From Actinoplanes aureus (lineage in GTDB: Bacteria; Actinomycetota; Actinomycetes; Mycobacteriales; Micromonosporaceae): a stretch of DNA of 64,000 bases. The position numbers were made by a program, and so were the translations under genes. The stretch spans positions 58,901 through 122,900 of the forward strand of contig NZ_JADQTO010000029.1 in the NCBI RefSeq assembly GCF_015704865.1, in the 5' to 3' direction. Below the pieces are notes generated by a model. It was given only the letters and a program-made list of their open reading frames with translations. It made no database searches and was not told where the DNA came from. This document shows, piece after piece, positions 25,212 through 36,227 of this stretch (positions within the stretch are counted from its first letter, which is position 1; the number at the start of each line of letters is the position of its first letter).

Positions 25212-25850
25212 GTGGCCGACCGTGTGCCGCTGGATTTCGACCCACCGGTTCGTCAGATCCGGGCGTTGCTGCTCGGCGTCGACGATGATGACCTAGCCGC
25301 TCCGACCCCCTGTCCCGACTGGTCGGTCGCGGCCCTGCTGGATCATCTGATGGGGCTGGCGTTCGCGTTCAGCCAGGCCGCGCGCAAACGCACCGACGCG
25401 CCCGGCACCAGCGGCCCGCCGCCGGAGCCGTCCGCCGATCATCTGTCACCGCACTGGCGCAGCAGGCTGCCCGTGCTGCTGGAGGATCTCTCCACCGCGT
25501 GGCGCGACCCGGCCGCCTGGACCGGGACCGCGCAGGCCGGTGGGGTGACGTTGCCGGCGACCGCGATGGGGACCGTGGCGGTGAACGAGTTGGTCATTCA
25601 CGGCTGGGATCTTGCCCGCGCGACCGGCCAGGACTACGCCGCCGATCCGCGCGCGCTGGAGGTCCTGGTCGAGTTCCTCGCACAGGGTCCGGCCGAGGGC
25701 ACACCCGGGATGTTCGGCCCCGTCGTGCCGGTCGACCCGGAGAACGATCTGCTGAGTCAAGCGGTCGCCCTGGCCGGCCGCGACCCCTCCTGGCGGCCAC
25801 CCCGCAGCCGCGACGCGGCCGCCGCCCGCCCACACCGCACCAGCCCCTGA
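25212..25850 (+). CDS. TIGR03086-type DinB-fold (mycothiol maleylpyruvate isomerase-like) protein
   Basis: A 212-aa protein from GTG 25212, preceded by a strong AAGGAGG at 25200-25206. The N-terminal four-helix DinB/MDMPI fold shows LAAPTPCPDWSVAALLDHLMGL and later AVNELVIHGWDLARATGQ, the family hallmark with a metal-site histidine. Relatives are metal-dependent and often mycothiol-linked; the reaction here is unknown. The last 15 residues (Arg/Ala/Pro-rich) coincide with DNA resembling the 65-bp repeat that follows the gene, so the C-terminus may have been extended by repeat spread. Confidence 0.85.
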   Translation: MADRVPLDFDPPVRQIRALLLGVDDDDLAAPTPCPDWSVAALLDHLMGLAFAFSQAARKRTDAPGTSGPPPEPSADHLSPHWRSRLPVLLEDLSTAWRDPAAWTGTAQAGGVTLPATAMGTVAVNELVIHGWDLARATGQDYAADPRALEVLVEFLAQGPAEGTPGMFGPVVPVDPENDLLSQAVALAGRDPSWRPPRSRDAAAARPHRTSP

Positions 25851-25978
25851 TCAGCTGAGGGCCGCCGCCATAAACGGCGATCGGCGGCCACCCGCCACAT
25901 CGCACGAGACCTTGATCAGCTCGGCAGCCGCTGCCACAGACGGTGATCGGCGGCCGCCCGCCACGTCGCACAAGCTCT
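25848..25978. repeat. Two tandem 65-bp direct repeats, with a partial third copy
   Basis: Unit 1 (25848-25912) and unit 2 (25913-25978) both start TGATCAGCT and share a CGGCGATCGGCGGCC-like core followed by CCCGCCAC and TCGCAC. The final 35 bp of the upstream gene resemble the second half of the unit. These look like locally amplified intergenic repeats. Confidence 0.6.
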
Positions 25979-26226
25979 TGACCCCTATCTGGGTCGAGGT
26001 CTGCCCGCCAGTCCCGGCTTTTCGGAGTACGCGTAACCGGCGTCTCGCCGAAGCCGACCCCGTGCCCGCTCTCCCGGCGCGAGCCAGGCTTTCCGTCCCG
26101 GCCTCAGCGCGACCGCCGGGAAACAGCATCACCTGACGGTTACGGCAGTCCACGGCCCGCCGCCCGGGTATGTCTACGGGTCGGCACCCGGGTGAGCGCA
26201 CGACGAAAGCGCGCTCGGCCCCCGCC

Positions 26227-26330
26227 ACCCCCGGGCAGGGAGCCCGGCCGTCGCGAGCACCCGCACCCGGCCCCACAAACCCCCGGGCAGGCAGCCCGGC
26301 CACGTGGCGAGCAACCGCGCCCGGGCATGG
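26227..26330. repeat. 52-bp direct repeat, two copies
   Basis: Copies at 26227-26278 and 26279-26330 each begin ACCCCCGGGCAGG and continue with AGCCCGGCC, GCGAGCA and CCG-CCCGG blocks. They diverge at scattered positions. Intergenic; function unknown. Confidence 0.55.
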
Positions 26331-26512
26331 CGGGTGTGGTGTGGATCAGCTAAACAGCCACTGCTACTACCTCGGTGATCGACAAGGCCGGGTTTTGTGG
26401 GCCGGCTGTGCGCGAGGGCTGCTTCAACGGCCGGGAGGCAGCCCTGGCGTATAGCCGGGTGATCAAATAGGCGGAAAAGTCGGGCCCGGCTGTGCCTGAT
26501 GGCTGTCACCGC

Positions 26513-26631
26513 GTCCCGCGCCGCGCCGCGCCTCCCCGCCCCGCCCCGAGCCGCCCCGAGCCGCGCCGCCCGAGCCGCCCCGCCCCGAACCGCGCCGCCC
26601 GAGCGGCGCCGCCCGAGCCGCGCCGCCCCGC
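26513..26631. repeat. Low-complexity GCCGCCCC/GAGCCGC tract
   Basis: About 120 bp are composed almost only of short variants of GCGCCGCCC, GAGCCGC and CCCCGCCCCG. All six frames give low-complexity peptides. It is a likely site of polymerase slippage and of assembly or sequencing error. Confidence 0.7.
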
Positions 26632-26740
26632 AAGGGCTTCCTTCGTCAGGGCCCCCAAGCGGTGATCTTGCTTGGCCCACGCTCACTGCTGTCTCAACGG
26701 CCGCCAGACAGCACCCACGTTGGGCCGGACAAGAGCCGAT

Positions 26741-28903
26741 TCACCGGACCATCTTGTCTGACGGCGGCTTGAACTTCGCCTTGGGCTGCCCCTCCAGGGC
26801 ATCCCGCAGGGTCTGCGCGACGGTGAACTTAGAAATCGTCGACCGCCCAGACCCCACGAGATGCTTCGGATTGTCCGGGTCGGCGACGAACGCCGCCGAC
26901 GCCAGCTGCGGCGTATATCCGCTGAACCACGCCGTCTTGTTGCCGTCCGTGGTCCCGCTCTTCCCGGCCACCGGCCGGTTCAGCGTGGCGTAGACCATCT
27001 CGGACGTGCCCCACCCGCCGCAGCTGCCGCGTTCCGCGCCGTACCCGGTGACGCAGCGGGCCGCGTCGGTCGCCGCCCGGGCGACGTTGACCTTCAGCTC
27101 GCGGTGGCAGCGTGGCGCCCCGATCAGCTTCCCGTTGTGGACGGCGTGGCTGCCGTCCGGGTTGCGGATCGACTGCACCGGCAGCGGCTGGCAGTACATG
27201 CCTTCGGCGGCGAGGGTGGCGAAGACGTTCGCCATCTCCATCGGGGTGGCGTCGCTGACGCCCAGTGTGAAGGCGCCCCAGCCGGAGGCGTGGTCCGGTC
27301 CGGCCAGTTTGCGGTCTACCTCGTTGCGCCACCGCAGCCCGAGCCGTTCCGCCATCTTGACCGCCTTCTCCGCGCCGATCCGTTGCTCGAGCTGCACGAA
27401 GTAGGTGTTGACCGATTTGCCGAATCCGCTCCACATGGTCTGGTTGCCGGTCATCGACGCGGTGGAGTTCTTCGGGCACCAGTGCACGCCACAGGTCGCC
27501 GGTCCGGGCGCGGTGATGTATTTCGAGACGAACCGTTGCGGAGCGTAGATCGACGTGGAGAGTGGCAGGCCCTCCTCCAGCGCGGCCAGCAGCGTGAAGA
27601 TCTTGAACGTGGAGCCGGCCTGATATCCGGCCATGTCGCCACCGCCGAGCAGCGGGTTCACCGTGTTCGGATAGTTGCCTTTCACGTCCCGGCCGAGTGA
27701 CCAGTCGCTGTGCCGGCCGTTGTCCTCCTGGTCCAGCGAGTACCGGCGGTTGACCGCCATGCTGAGCACCCGCCCGGTGCCGGGCTGGATGACCACCTGT
27801 CCGTGTGCGTACGGGCTGTCCCGCTTCTCCTTGTCGAGGACGTGCTCCATCGCGTACCGCTGGATCTTGGGGTCGATGGACGTGACCACCCGGTAGCCGC
27901 CGCGGCGCAGATTCTCCTCGCGCTCCTGCGGGGTCGCGCCGAAGGCGGGCTGTTCCCGCCACCAGGTCTTGAAGAAGTCGCAGAAGAAGCCCCAGTCGTT
28001 GTGTTTCCTCGCGACCGAGACGCAGTCGTTCGGCGGCGCCGTCAGCTTCAGATCGATCTTCGTCTTCTTGGCGGTTGCCGCCTCGTCCGGGGTGATCGAC
28101 CCGATCTTCGCCATCTGGTCGATGACGTAGTTGCGCCGCTGGAGTGCCGCCCGCTGGTCCTTGGTCGCCGGGTCGTACGCCGACGGCGCCTTGACCAGCC
28201 CGGCGAGCAGAGCCGCCTCGGTGAGGGTGAGGTCCTTCGGGGCTTTGGAGAAGAACACCTGGGAGGCCGCGAAGATCCCGTATGCGCGGTGCCCGAAGTA
28301 CGCGGCGTTCAGGTATCGCTCCAGAATTTGGTCCTTGCTGAGCCGCTGTTCCACCTCGATGGCGAGCCGCATCTCGCGCAGCTTGCGCGCGGCCGTCTGT
28401 TCGGTGGCTTCGAGGGCCTGCCTGGGCGTCCGGGCGCCGTCCCGCAGCGCCATCCGGACGTACTGCATGGTCAGCGTGGACGCGCCCTGCGAGACGCCGC
28501 CCGCCTTCTGGTTGGCGACGAAGGCGCGGGCCACACCCTTGGGGTCGACACCGTTGTGGTCGTAGAAGCGGGAGTCCTCGGACGCGATGATCGCCTTGGT
28601 GATGTAGGGCGACATGTTCCTGAGGGCGGCGTGTTTGCGGTGCTCCTCGTAGAACATCGTCAGCAGGGTTTCGCCGTCGTTGGCGTACACGTAGGTCGTC
28701 TGTGCCGGGGGGACCTCGGTGAGTTCTTCGGGCATGTTCTCGATGGCGTCGGTGCCGACCTTGACTCCCATGCCGGCCAGGGCGGCCAGCGGATAGGAGA
28801 GGCCGGCGATGACCAGGCCTGCGATGAGCCCGGCTCGAATCAGGAGGGCGACTCTTCCGGCTACGGTGAGGGGTCGGCTAGTCACTCTTCGAAGGTATGA
28901 CAA
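26741..28903 (-). CDS. Class A penicillin-binding protein (GT51 + transpeptidase)
   Basis: A 720-aa bifunctional peptidoglycan synthase. A cytoplasmic N-terminus and one transmembrane anchor (about 20-43) precede a GT51 domain with catalytic E109 in ASEDSRFYDH and STLTMQYVR. The transpeptidase domain has S431-x-x-K434 (STFK), S497-V-N499 and K648-S-G-T651 motifs. It polymerises glycan strands and cross-links stem peptides outside the membrane. TTG 28903 gives the longest natural start; GTG 28885 is an alternative. It diverges from cobC. Confidence 0.95.
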   Translation of the reverse strand: MSYLRRVTSRPLTVAGRVALLIRAGLIAGLVIAGLSYPLAALAGMGVKVGTDAIENMPEELTEVPPAQTTYVYANDGETLLTMFYEEHRKHAALRNMSPYITKAIIASEDSRFYDHNGVDPKGVARAFVANQKAGGVSQGASTLTMQYVRMALRDGARTPRQALEATEQTAARKLREMRLAIEVEQRLSKDQILERYLNAAYFGHRAYGIFAASQVFFSKAPKDLTLTEAALLAGLVKAPSAYDPATKDQRAALQRRNYVIDQMAKIGSITPDEAATAKKTKIDLKLTAPPNDCVSVARKHNDWGFFCDFFKTWWREQPAFGATPQEREENLRRGGYRVVTSIDPKIQRYAMEHVLDKEKRDSPYAHGQVVIQPGTGRVLSMAVNRRYSLDQEDNGRHSDWSLGRDVKGNYPNTVNPLLGGGDMAGYQAGSTFKIFTLLAALEEGLPLSTSIYAPQRFVSKYITAPGPATCGVHWCPKNSTASMTGNQTMWSGFGKSVNTYFVQLEQRIGAEKAVKMAERLGLRWRNEVDRKLAGPDHASGWGAFTLGVSDATPMEMANVFATLAAEGMYCQPLPVQSIRNPDGSHAVHNGKLIGAPRCHRELKVNVARAATDAARCVTGYGAERGSCGGWGTSEMVYATLNRPVAGKSGTTDGNKTAWFSGYTPQLASAAFVADPDNPKHLVGSGRSTISKFTVAQTLRDALEGQPKAKFKPPSDKMVR

Positions 28904-29020
28904 ATGGCTTCACGTTCCCCCGGAACGGCTGAAGTGAGGCATCCGGCATGCTGACCGCATGACTGACTGCACCGAGCGGCACCTAGCCGGAACGGGCGAG
29001 GGCCGGGAGGGCACCGTCGC

Positions 29021-30073
29021 ATGACGTTCGACCTTGGTCATCACGGCGACACCGAGGTGGGCGCGGGCCTGATCGATCTCGCGGTCAACGTCCGGCACCA
29101 GCCCATGCCCGGGTGGCTGGCCGACCCGATCGCGGAGTCGTTGAGCAGGCTGTCCGCGTACCCCGATGGGTCTGCCGCGACAGCGGCCGTTGCCGCCCGG
29201 CACCGCCGCGACCCGGCGGAAGTGCTGCTCACCGCCGGCGCCGCTCAGGCTTTCGTGCTGCTCGCCCAGGCGCTGCGAGGTGCGAATCACCCGATCGTGG
29301 TACATCCGCAGTTCACCGAGCCGGAGGCCGCGCTGATCAATGCCGGTCATCACGTCGACCGCGTGCTGCTGCGTGCGGAGGACGGCTTCCGCCTCGACCC
29401 GGCGCTCGTGCCGGAGGACTCCGAGCTGGTCTTCGTCGGCAATCCCACCAATCCGACGTCGGTGCTGCATCCGGCCGAGGACGTGGCGAAGCTGGCCCGG
29501 CCCGGGCGGGTGCTGGTGGTGGACGAGGCGTTCGCCGACACCACCTACCGTCCCGGCGTCGCGGGCGAGCCGGAGTCCCTCGCCGAGCGCAGGGATCTGC
29601 CGGGCCTGGTGGTGCTGCGCAGCCTGACCAAGACCTGGGGCCTGGCCGGCCTGCGGATCGGCTATCTGCTCGGCCCGGCCGAGCTGCTGCCGCGGCTGGC
29701 CGCCGCGCAGCCGCTCTGGGCGGTCTCCACGCCCGCGCTCGCCGCGGCGACCGCGTGTGCGTCGCCGGTCGCGGTCGCCGCCGAACGCGAGATCGCGATT
29801 GAGATGGCGGCGGAGCGCGCCCACCTGGTGGACCGGCTGCGGCACGTGCCGAGCGTCACGGTTGCAGGTGAGCCGGCCAGCGCATTCGTGAGCGTACGCG
29901 TGCCCGGCGCCGACCAGATTCGACTTGAGCTGCGCAAACGCGGCTACGCGGTACGCCGGGGCGACACCTTTCCGGGGCTGGGCCCGCAGTGGCTGCGGAT
30001 TGCGGTGCGCGACACTGCCACCACCGACGGATTCGTGCAGACTCTGACCGAAGTGATCGAGGAGCGACCGTGA
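29021..30073 (+). CDS. cobC: CobC-type PLP-dependent aminotransferase/decarboxylase
   Basis: A 350-aa fold-type I PLP enzyme like the Rv2231c/CobC group, thought to make the aminopropanol arm of cobalamin from threonine phosphate. Motifs are VNVRHQPMPGWL near the N-terminus, FVGNPTNPTSVLHP, VVDEAFADTTY and the PLP-lysine site SLTKTWGLAGLRIGYL. ATG at 29021. Its last bases overlap the GTG of cobT (GTGA at 30070), making an operon cobC-cobT-cysG. Whether it acts as decarboxylase or in another transamination is not provable from sequence. Confidence 0.88.
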   Translation: MTFDLGHHGDTEVGAGLIDLAVNVRHQPMPGWLADPIAESLSRLSAYPDGSAATAAVAARHRRDPAEVLLTAGAAQAFVLLAQALRGANHPIVVHPQFTEPEAALINAGHHVDRVLLRAEDGFRLDPALVPEDSELVFVGNPTNPTSVLHPAEDVAKLARPGRVLVVDEAFADTTYRPGVAGEPESLAERRDLPGLVVLRSLTKTWGLAGLRIGYLLGPAELLPRLAAAQPLWAVSTPALAAATACASPVAVAAEREIAIEMAAERAHLVDRLRHVPSVTVAGEPASAFVSVRVPGADQIRLELRKRGYAVRRGDTFPGLGPQWLRIAVRDTATTDGFVQTLTEVIEERP

Positions 30074-31122
30074 CCCTGGAGACCACCCTGGCGGCCATCC
30101 GGCCCGCCGACGAGCGGGCGATGACGGCTGCCCGCGAGTTGCAGGCACGCCTGACCAAGCCGGCGGGTTCGCTGGGCGCCCTGGAAGAGCTTTCGGTACG
30201 TCTCGCCGGCCTGGCCGGCGCCTGCCCGCCGCCGCTGCCCGACCCGGCCACGGTCGCGATCTTCGCCGGTGACCATGGCGTGCACGCCCAGGGGGTGACC
30301 CCCTGGCCGCAGGAGGTCACCGCTCAGATGGTGGCGAATTTCGTGGCCGGCGGCGCGGTGGTCAACGCGTTCGCCCGGCAGACCGGCGCGGACGTCATGG
30401 TGATCGACGTCGGTGTCGCCATCCCGCTGCACGGCGGCGCGACACTGCTGGACGCGAACGTGCGCCGCGGCACCCGGGACATGACCGTGACGGCGGCGCT
30501 GACCCGCGAGGAGGCCCTGGCCGCGGTCGAGGTCGGCATCCAGGTCGCCGAGACGCTCGTCGACCAGGGCGCCCGAGCCCTGCTCACCGGTGACATGGGC
30601 ATCGCCAACACCACCCCGGCGGCGGCGCTGATCGCGGCCTTCACCGGTGCCGGCGCGGCTACGGTCACCGGGCGTGGCACCGGCATCGACGACGCGATGC
30701 TGGCACACAAGACGGACGTGGTCGGTGCCGCGCTGGAACGGCACGCGCCGGACCCGGCGGATCCGCTGGGCGTCCTCGCCGCCGTCGGCGGCCTGGAGCA
30801 CGCCGCGCTGACCGGCTTCATCCTCGGCGCGGCGGCCCGCCGGGTCCCGGTGATCGTCGACGGCGTCATCGCGGCGTCCGCGGCGGTGGCCGCGGCCGCC
30901 TTCGCCCCGGACTCGGTGGCCGCGATGGTCGCCGGGCACCGCTCCGCCGAGCCGGGCGCGAGTGTCGCGCTCGCTCACCTCGGCCTGGAGCCGCTGCTCG
31001 ACCTCGGTATGCGTCTGGGCGAGGGCAGCGGCGCGGTGCTGGCCCTGCCCGTCGTGTCGGCCGCGGTGCGCGTGCTGCACGAGGTGGCGACGTTCGATTC
31101 GGCGGGAGTGTCGGAGAAGTGA
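30070..31122 (+). CDS. cobT: Nicotinate-nucleotide:DMB phosphoribosyltransferase CobT
   Basis: A 350-aa enzyme that converts nicotinate mononucleotide and dimethylbenzimidazole to alpha-ribazole phosphate for the lower ligand of B12. Motifs are LTKPAGSLGALEEL, FAGDHGVHAQGVTPWPQEVT, GDMGIANTTPAAAL, GRGTGIDD and the catalytic-base region LGMRLGEGSGAVLA. The GTG at 30070 overlaps the cobC stop, and its own stop overlaps the GTG of the next gene. Length is typical. Confidence 0.96.
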   Translation: MTLETTLAAIRPADERAMTAARELQARLTKPAGSLGALEELSVRLAGLAGACPPPLPDPATVAIFAGDHGVHAQGVTPWPQEVTAQMVANFVAGGAVVNAFARQTGADVMVIDVGVAIPLHGGATLLDANVRRGTRDMTVTAALTREEALAAVEVGIQVAETLVDQGARALLTGDMGIANTTPAAALIAAFTGAGAATVTGRGTGIDDAMLAHKTDVVGAALERHAPDPADPLGVLAAVGGLEHAALTGFILGAAARRVPVIVDGVIAASAAVAAAAFAPDSVAAMVAGHRSAEPGASVALAHLGLEPLLDLGMRLGEGSGAVLALPVVSAAVRVLHEVATFDSAGVSEK

Positions 31123-32327
31123 GTCTCTATCCGTTGGCCCTGCGCATCGCCGGGCGCCGCGTTCTGGTGGTCGGCGGCGGCACGGTCGCGACCCGCCGGG
31201 TGCCCGGGTTGATCGCGGCGGGCGCCCAGGTCGAGATCGTGGCGCCCGAGCTCACCCCCGCCTTGCAGGCGCACGTCGACGCCGGCCGGGCGGTCTGGAC
31301 GCCGCGGCGCTTCGCGCCCGGCGACGTGGCGGGCGCCTGGCTGGTGCACGTCGCGGTCGATGACCCGCAGGCGGCGGCGCAGGTCAGCGAGGCCGCCGAG
31401 GAGCATCGGGTCTTCTGCGTACGCGCGGACGACCGGGACGCCGCCACCGCCTGGACGCCGGCCGTCACCCGGCACGGTCAGGTAACCGTGGCGGTGACCG
31501 ACGGGGGCGACCGCCGCCGCGCCATGGCGGTCCGGGACCTGGTGGCCCACGCGCTGGAGGCCGCACCACCCGCCTCGCCCGAGTTCAAGGGCGTGGCCCT
31601 GGTCGGCGGCGGCCCGGGCGATCCCGAGCTGATCACGGTGAAGGGTCGCCGGCTCCTCGCCGCGGCCGACGTGGTGGTCGCCGACCGCCTCGTCCCCGGG
31701 ATCCTCCTCGGCGAGCTGCGTCCCGAGGTCGAGCTGATCGACGCCGCCAAGATCCCGTACGGGCCGTCGGCCGCCCAGGAGGAGATCAACCGGATCCTGG
31801 TGGATCGTGCCACCCAGGGCAAATTCGTGGTCCGGCTGAAGGGCGGCGACAACTTCGTCTTCGGCCGGGGCGGCGAGGAGGCCCTCGCGTGTGCCCAGGC
31901 CGGTGTACCGGTGGTGGTGGTGCCGGGCGTGACCAGTTCGATCGCCGCGCCCGCGCTGGCCGGCATCCCGGTCACCCACCGCGGTGTGGCGCACGAGTTC
32001 ACCGTGGTCTCCGGTCACATCCCGCCCGACCACCCGGATTCGCTGGTGGACTGGGCGGCGCTGGCCCGGCTGCGCGGCACCCTGGTGGTGCTGATGGGCC
32101 TGAAGAATCTGCCCGCCATCACGGCCCGCCTGATCGCCGAGGGCCGGTCCGCGGACACCCCGGTCGCCGTCGTCCAGGAGGGCTCCACCGCTCATCAGCG
32201 GTCGCTGCGCAGCACGCTGGGCGCGGTGACCGGCGAGACGGCCGCGGCGGGGATCCGTCCACCGGCGGTGGTCGTGATCGGGGACGTGGTGGCGGTCGCG
32301 GAGCAGATCACCCCCGCTCTCGGCTGA
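31119..32327 (+). CDS. cysG: Precorrin-2 dehydrogenase / uroporphyrinogen-III methyltransferase fusion
   Basis: A 402-aa fusion. Residues 1-150 are an NAD-binding precorrin-2 dehydrogenase-like domain (PLALRIAGRRVLVVGGGTVATRR). Residues 165-402 are a SUMT/CobA methyltransferase with VGGGPGDPELITVKG, ADVVVADRLV, LKGGDNFVFGRGGEE and HRGVAHEFTVVSGH. It feeds the uroporphyrinogen-III branch toward sirohaem and cobalamin. GTG 31119 overlaps the cobT stop. It ends the cobC-cobT operon and precedes a terminator that serves the convergent otsA gene. Confidence 0.94.
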   Translation: MSLYPLALRIAGRRVLVVGGGTVATRRVPGLIAAGAQVEIVAPELTPALQAHVDAGRAVWTPRRFAPGDVAGAWLVHVAVDDPQAAAQVSEAAEEHRVFCVRADDRDAATAWTPAVTRHGQVTVAVTDGGDRRRAMAVRDLVAHALEAAPPASPEFKGVALVGGGPGDPELITVKGRRLLAAADVVVADRLVPGILLGELRPEVELIDAAKIPYGPSAAQEEINRILVDRATQGKFVVRLKGGDNFVFGRGGEEALACAQAGVPVVVVPGVTSSIAAPALAGIPVTHRGVAHEFTVVSGHIPPDHPDSLVDWAALARLRGTLVVLMGLKNLPAITARLIAEGRSADTPVAVVQEGSTAHQRSLRSTLGAVTGETAAAGIRPPAVVVIGDVVAVAEQITPALG

Positions 32328-32362
32328 GCGGCCGGGCGGCGTGCTTCGCGCGTACCGCAAAA

Positions 32363-32392
32363 AGGCGCCGGACCGGAATCGGCCCGGCGCCT
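32363..32392 (-). terminator. Rho-independent terminator of otsA
   Basis: A perfect 9-bp stem pairs AGGCGCCGG (32363-32371) with CCGGCGCCT (32384-32392) and extends by three inner pairs. On the minus strand it is followed by TTTTTGCGG, a classical U-tract. It sits 10 bp beyond the otsA stop and may also stop the convergent cysG transcript. Confidence 0.8.
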
Positions 32393-32401
32393 GACCGCGG
32401 G

Positions 32402-33811
32402 TTATTCCTTTTCGTCCGGCTCGCCGGCGTCGCCCAGCTCGTCCAGGAAGGTACGTGCCCAGCGCGCGACGTCGTGGGTCCGCAGGTGCCGCTGCATGAC
32501 CCGCATCCGGCGCTTGAGCTCGGACGGCTCCGCGCCGACCGCGCGCATCAGCGCGTCCTTCACGCCGTCCGGGTCGTGCGGGTTGCAGAGGAACGACTGG
32601 CGCAGCTCGGTCGCGGCGCCGGCGAACTCGCTGAGCACCAGCGCGCCCCCGGTGTCACCGCGGCACGCGATGTACTCCTTGGCGACCAGGTTCATGCCGT
32701 CGCGCAGCGGGGTCACCATCATGACGTCGGCCGCAGCGTAGAGCGCGGCCAGCTCGTTCTTCGGCATCGACTGGTGCAGGTAGTGCACGGCCGGCACACC
32801 CACCCGCCCGAACTCGCCGTTGATCCGGCCGACCTCGCGCTCGACCTTCACCCGCAGCGTCTGGTAGTGCTCGACCCGTTCCCGGCTGGGCGTGGCGACC
32901 TGCACCATCACCGCGTCACCGACGTTGAGCTTGCCGTCGGCGAGCAGCTCGCGGAACGCCTTGAGGCGCAGCTCGATGCCCTTGGTGTAGTCCAGCCGGT
33001 CGACGCCGAGGATCACGGTCTGCGGATCGCCCAGCTCGGCGCGGATCTGCTTGGCCCGGGCCTGCACCGCCGGGTCGGCGGCCAGCTGTTCCATGTCCTT
33101 GGTGTCGATGCTGATCGGGAACGCGCCGGCCTTGACCTTGCGGCCGTCCACCTGGATCGACTGGCCCTCGTACCGCAGGCCGAGCAGGTGGCGGGCCAGC
33201 CGGACGAAGTTCTGCGCGGCGAGCCGCTGCTGGAAGCCGACCAAATCGGCGCCGAGCAGGCCGCGCAGGATCTCGGCCCGGAACGGCATCTGCATGAAGA
33301 GCTCGATCGGCGGGAACGGGATGTGCAGGAAGAACCCGATCTTCAGGTCCGGCCGCATCTCGCGGAGCATGGACGGCACCAGCTGGAGCTGGTAGTCCTG
33401 CACCCAGACGGTGGCGCCCTCGTCGGCCACCTCCGCCGCGGCCTGGGCGAACCGGTGGTTGACCACCCGGTACGTCTCCCGCCAGCGCCGCTTGTACACC
33501 GGCGTCTCGACCGCGTCGTGGTAGAGCGGCCAGATCGTGGCGTTGGACTGGCCCTCGTAGTAACGCTCCAGCTCCTCGCCGCTGAGTGGAACCGGATGGA
33601 TGTGGATGCCTTCGAGCTCGAAGGGCTCGGGCGCCGGACCGTCCCCGCCGGCCCACCCGATCCAGGTGCCGCGATGCTCGGTCAGGACCGGATGCAGCGC
33701 CGTGACCAGGCCTCCCGGGCTGGGACGCCATTGCTTCTCACCGTCCGGCGCGGTCACCTCGTCAACGGGCAGACGATTGGCGACGACGACGAAGGAACTT
33801 CGTTGGGCCAC
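32402..33811 (-). CDS. otsA: Alpha,alpha-trehalose-phosphate synthase OtsA
   Basis: A 469-aa GT20 enzyme joining UDP- or GDP-glucose and glucose-6-phosphate to trehalose-6-phosphate. It shows VVANRLPV, a glycine-rich SPGGLVTAL, WVQDYQLQLVP, FFLHIPFPP, GVDRLDYTKGI and the donor-site TPLRDGMNLVAKEY. GTG start at 33811, preceded by GGAGGT at 33822-33827. Longer upstream extensions overlap the divergent gene and are not needed. No trehalose phosphatase gene is adjacent. Confidence 0.95.
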   Translation of the reverse strand: MAQRSSFVVVANRLPVDEVTAPDGEKQWRPSPGGLVTALHPVLTEHRGTWIGWAGGDGPAPEPFELEGIHIHPVPLSGEELERYYEGQSNATIWPLYHDAVETPVYKRRWRETYRVVNHRFAQAAAEVADEGATVWVQDYQLQLVPSMLREMRPDLKIGFFLHIPFPPIELFMQMPFRAEILRGLLGADLVGFQQRLAAQNFVRLARHLLGLRYEGQSIQVDGRKVKAGAFPISIDTKDMEQLAADPAVQARAKQIRAELGDPQTVILGVDRLDYTKGIELRLKAFRELLADGKLNVGDAVMVQVATPSRERVEHYQTLRVKVEREVGRINGEFGRVGVPAVHYLHQSMPKNELAALYAAADVMMVTPLRDGMNLVAKEYIACRGDTGGALVLSEFAGAATELRQSFLCNPHDPDGVKDALMRAVGAEPSELKRRMRVMQRHLRTHDVARWARTFLDELGDAGEPDEKE

Positions 33812-33937
33812 GCTGAGTACACCTCCGAGTGGTTTCTGTTCCCAACGCGAGCCTACTGTGCGTAAGCTCCCGCTTTCTCGCACCCCACGTCTCGGACCGT
33901 TATGGACCGGGTGAGGCTCGGGTGCCATCCTGTGCCG

Positions 33938-34453
33938 GTGACTCCCCTCGATGATCATTCCCAGCGGCGGCGGCCATTGTTCTTCCCTGTGGTGATCGCC
34001 ACGGCGCTGCTGACGATCATCGGGATGGTCGGCGGGTACCTGCTCGGGCAGGAACGCGACCGCGAGGAGTCGGACGGGGCCGAGCCGACTCCCAGTCCGG
34101 TGCTCATCGCCACCGGGCCGGCGTGCCCGGACCAGACCCAGAAGATGGGCGCCAAACAGGGTGCCGACGGCGAGTTGCGGCAGGTCATGTGGGTGCGTAC
34201 GAATCGCAAGACCGAGGTGTGGATCTGCGAGGACCGGTCCGGGCGGCTCTTCTACCACGCCAACAAGGGCGGCACCGAGGCCGAGTGGATCGAGGGCAAG
34301 ACGGCACTCTTCCTGACCGGCGTGTGGAGCGAGGGCGACGGCCGCTACGCGGCCCAGGCCTTTGACGGCAACATCTTCTCGGTCGATCGGAAGCGGCTGT
34401 TGATCTCGTACGCGGACGGCGATCGCGAGGAGCAGAAAGTGGTCGAAAGCTGA
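33938..34453 (+). CDS. Single-pass membrane protein of unknown function
   Basis: About 171 aa from GTG 33938; ATG 33902 would add 12 residues and neither has a clear ribosome site. A short cytoplasmic basic stretch precedes one transmembrane helix (FFPVVIATALLTIIGMVGGYLLG). A Pro/Ser linker leads to an external domain with cysteines in GPACPDQ and WICEDR, which may form a disulfide. No family recognised. It diverges from otsA and precedes ettA by 97 bp. Confidence 0.6.
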   Translation: MTPLDDHSQRRRPLFFPVVIATALLTIIGMVGGYLLGQERDREESDGAEPTPSPVLIATGPACPDQTQKMGAKQGADGELRQVMWVRTNRKTEVWICEDRSGRLFYHANKGGTEAEWIEGKTALFLTGVWSEGDGRYAAQAFDGNIFSVDRKRLLISYADGDREEQKVVES

Positions 34454-34550
34454 CCGCCCGGGGTTGTTGTTCGCGACGGTGACGGCACCTGGAAAGATTG
34501 TCCTTTGATTCCGGCACCGATAAACCACGATCTCGGAGGTAGGGCACACC

Positions 34551-36218
<1,668 letters not shown>

Positions 36219-36227
<9 letters not shown>

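Larger units (their letters stand above)
25979..26740. other. Repeat-rich region without a supported gene
   Basis: No reading frame here has convincing codon use or a recognisable protein. It continues from the 65-bp repeats, then carries a 52-bp direct repeat and a low-complexity GCC/CCG tract. Diverged copies of a CTG-CTTCAACGGCCG-type motif also occur near 26420 and 26690. It separates a plus-strand gene from the convergent penicillin-binding protein gene. Confidence 0.55.

Noticed and set aside
26140..26690. Coding frames in the repeat-rich region on either strand
   Set aside because: All are low-complexity Arg/Pro/Ala peptides that follow the DNA repeats, without codon bias or family similarity.
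31889..33865. 658-codon plus-strand open frame
   Set aside because: It spans the end of the cysG fusion, a terminator and the antisense of otsA, and lacks any recognisable domain.
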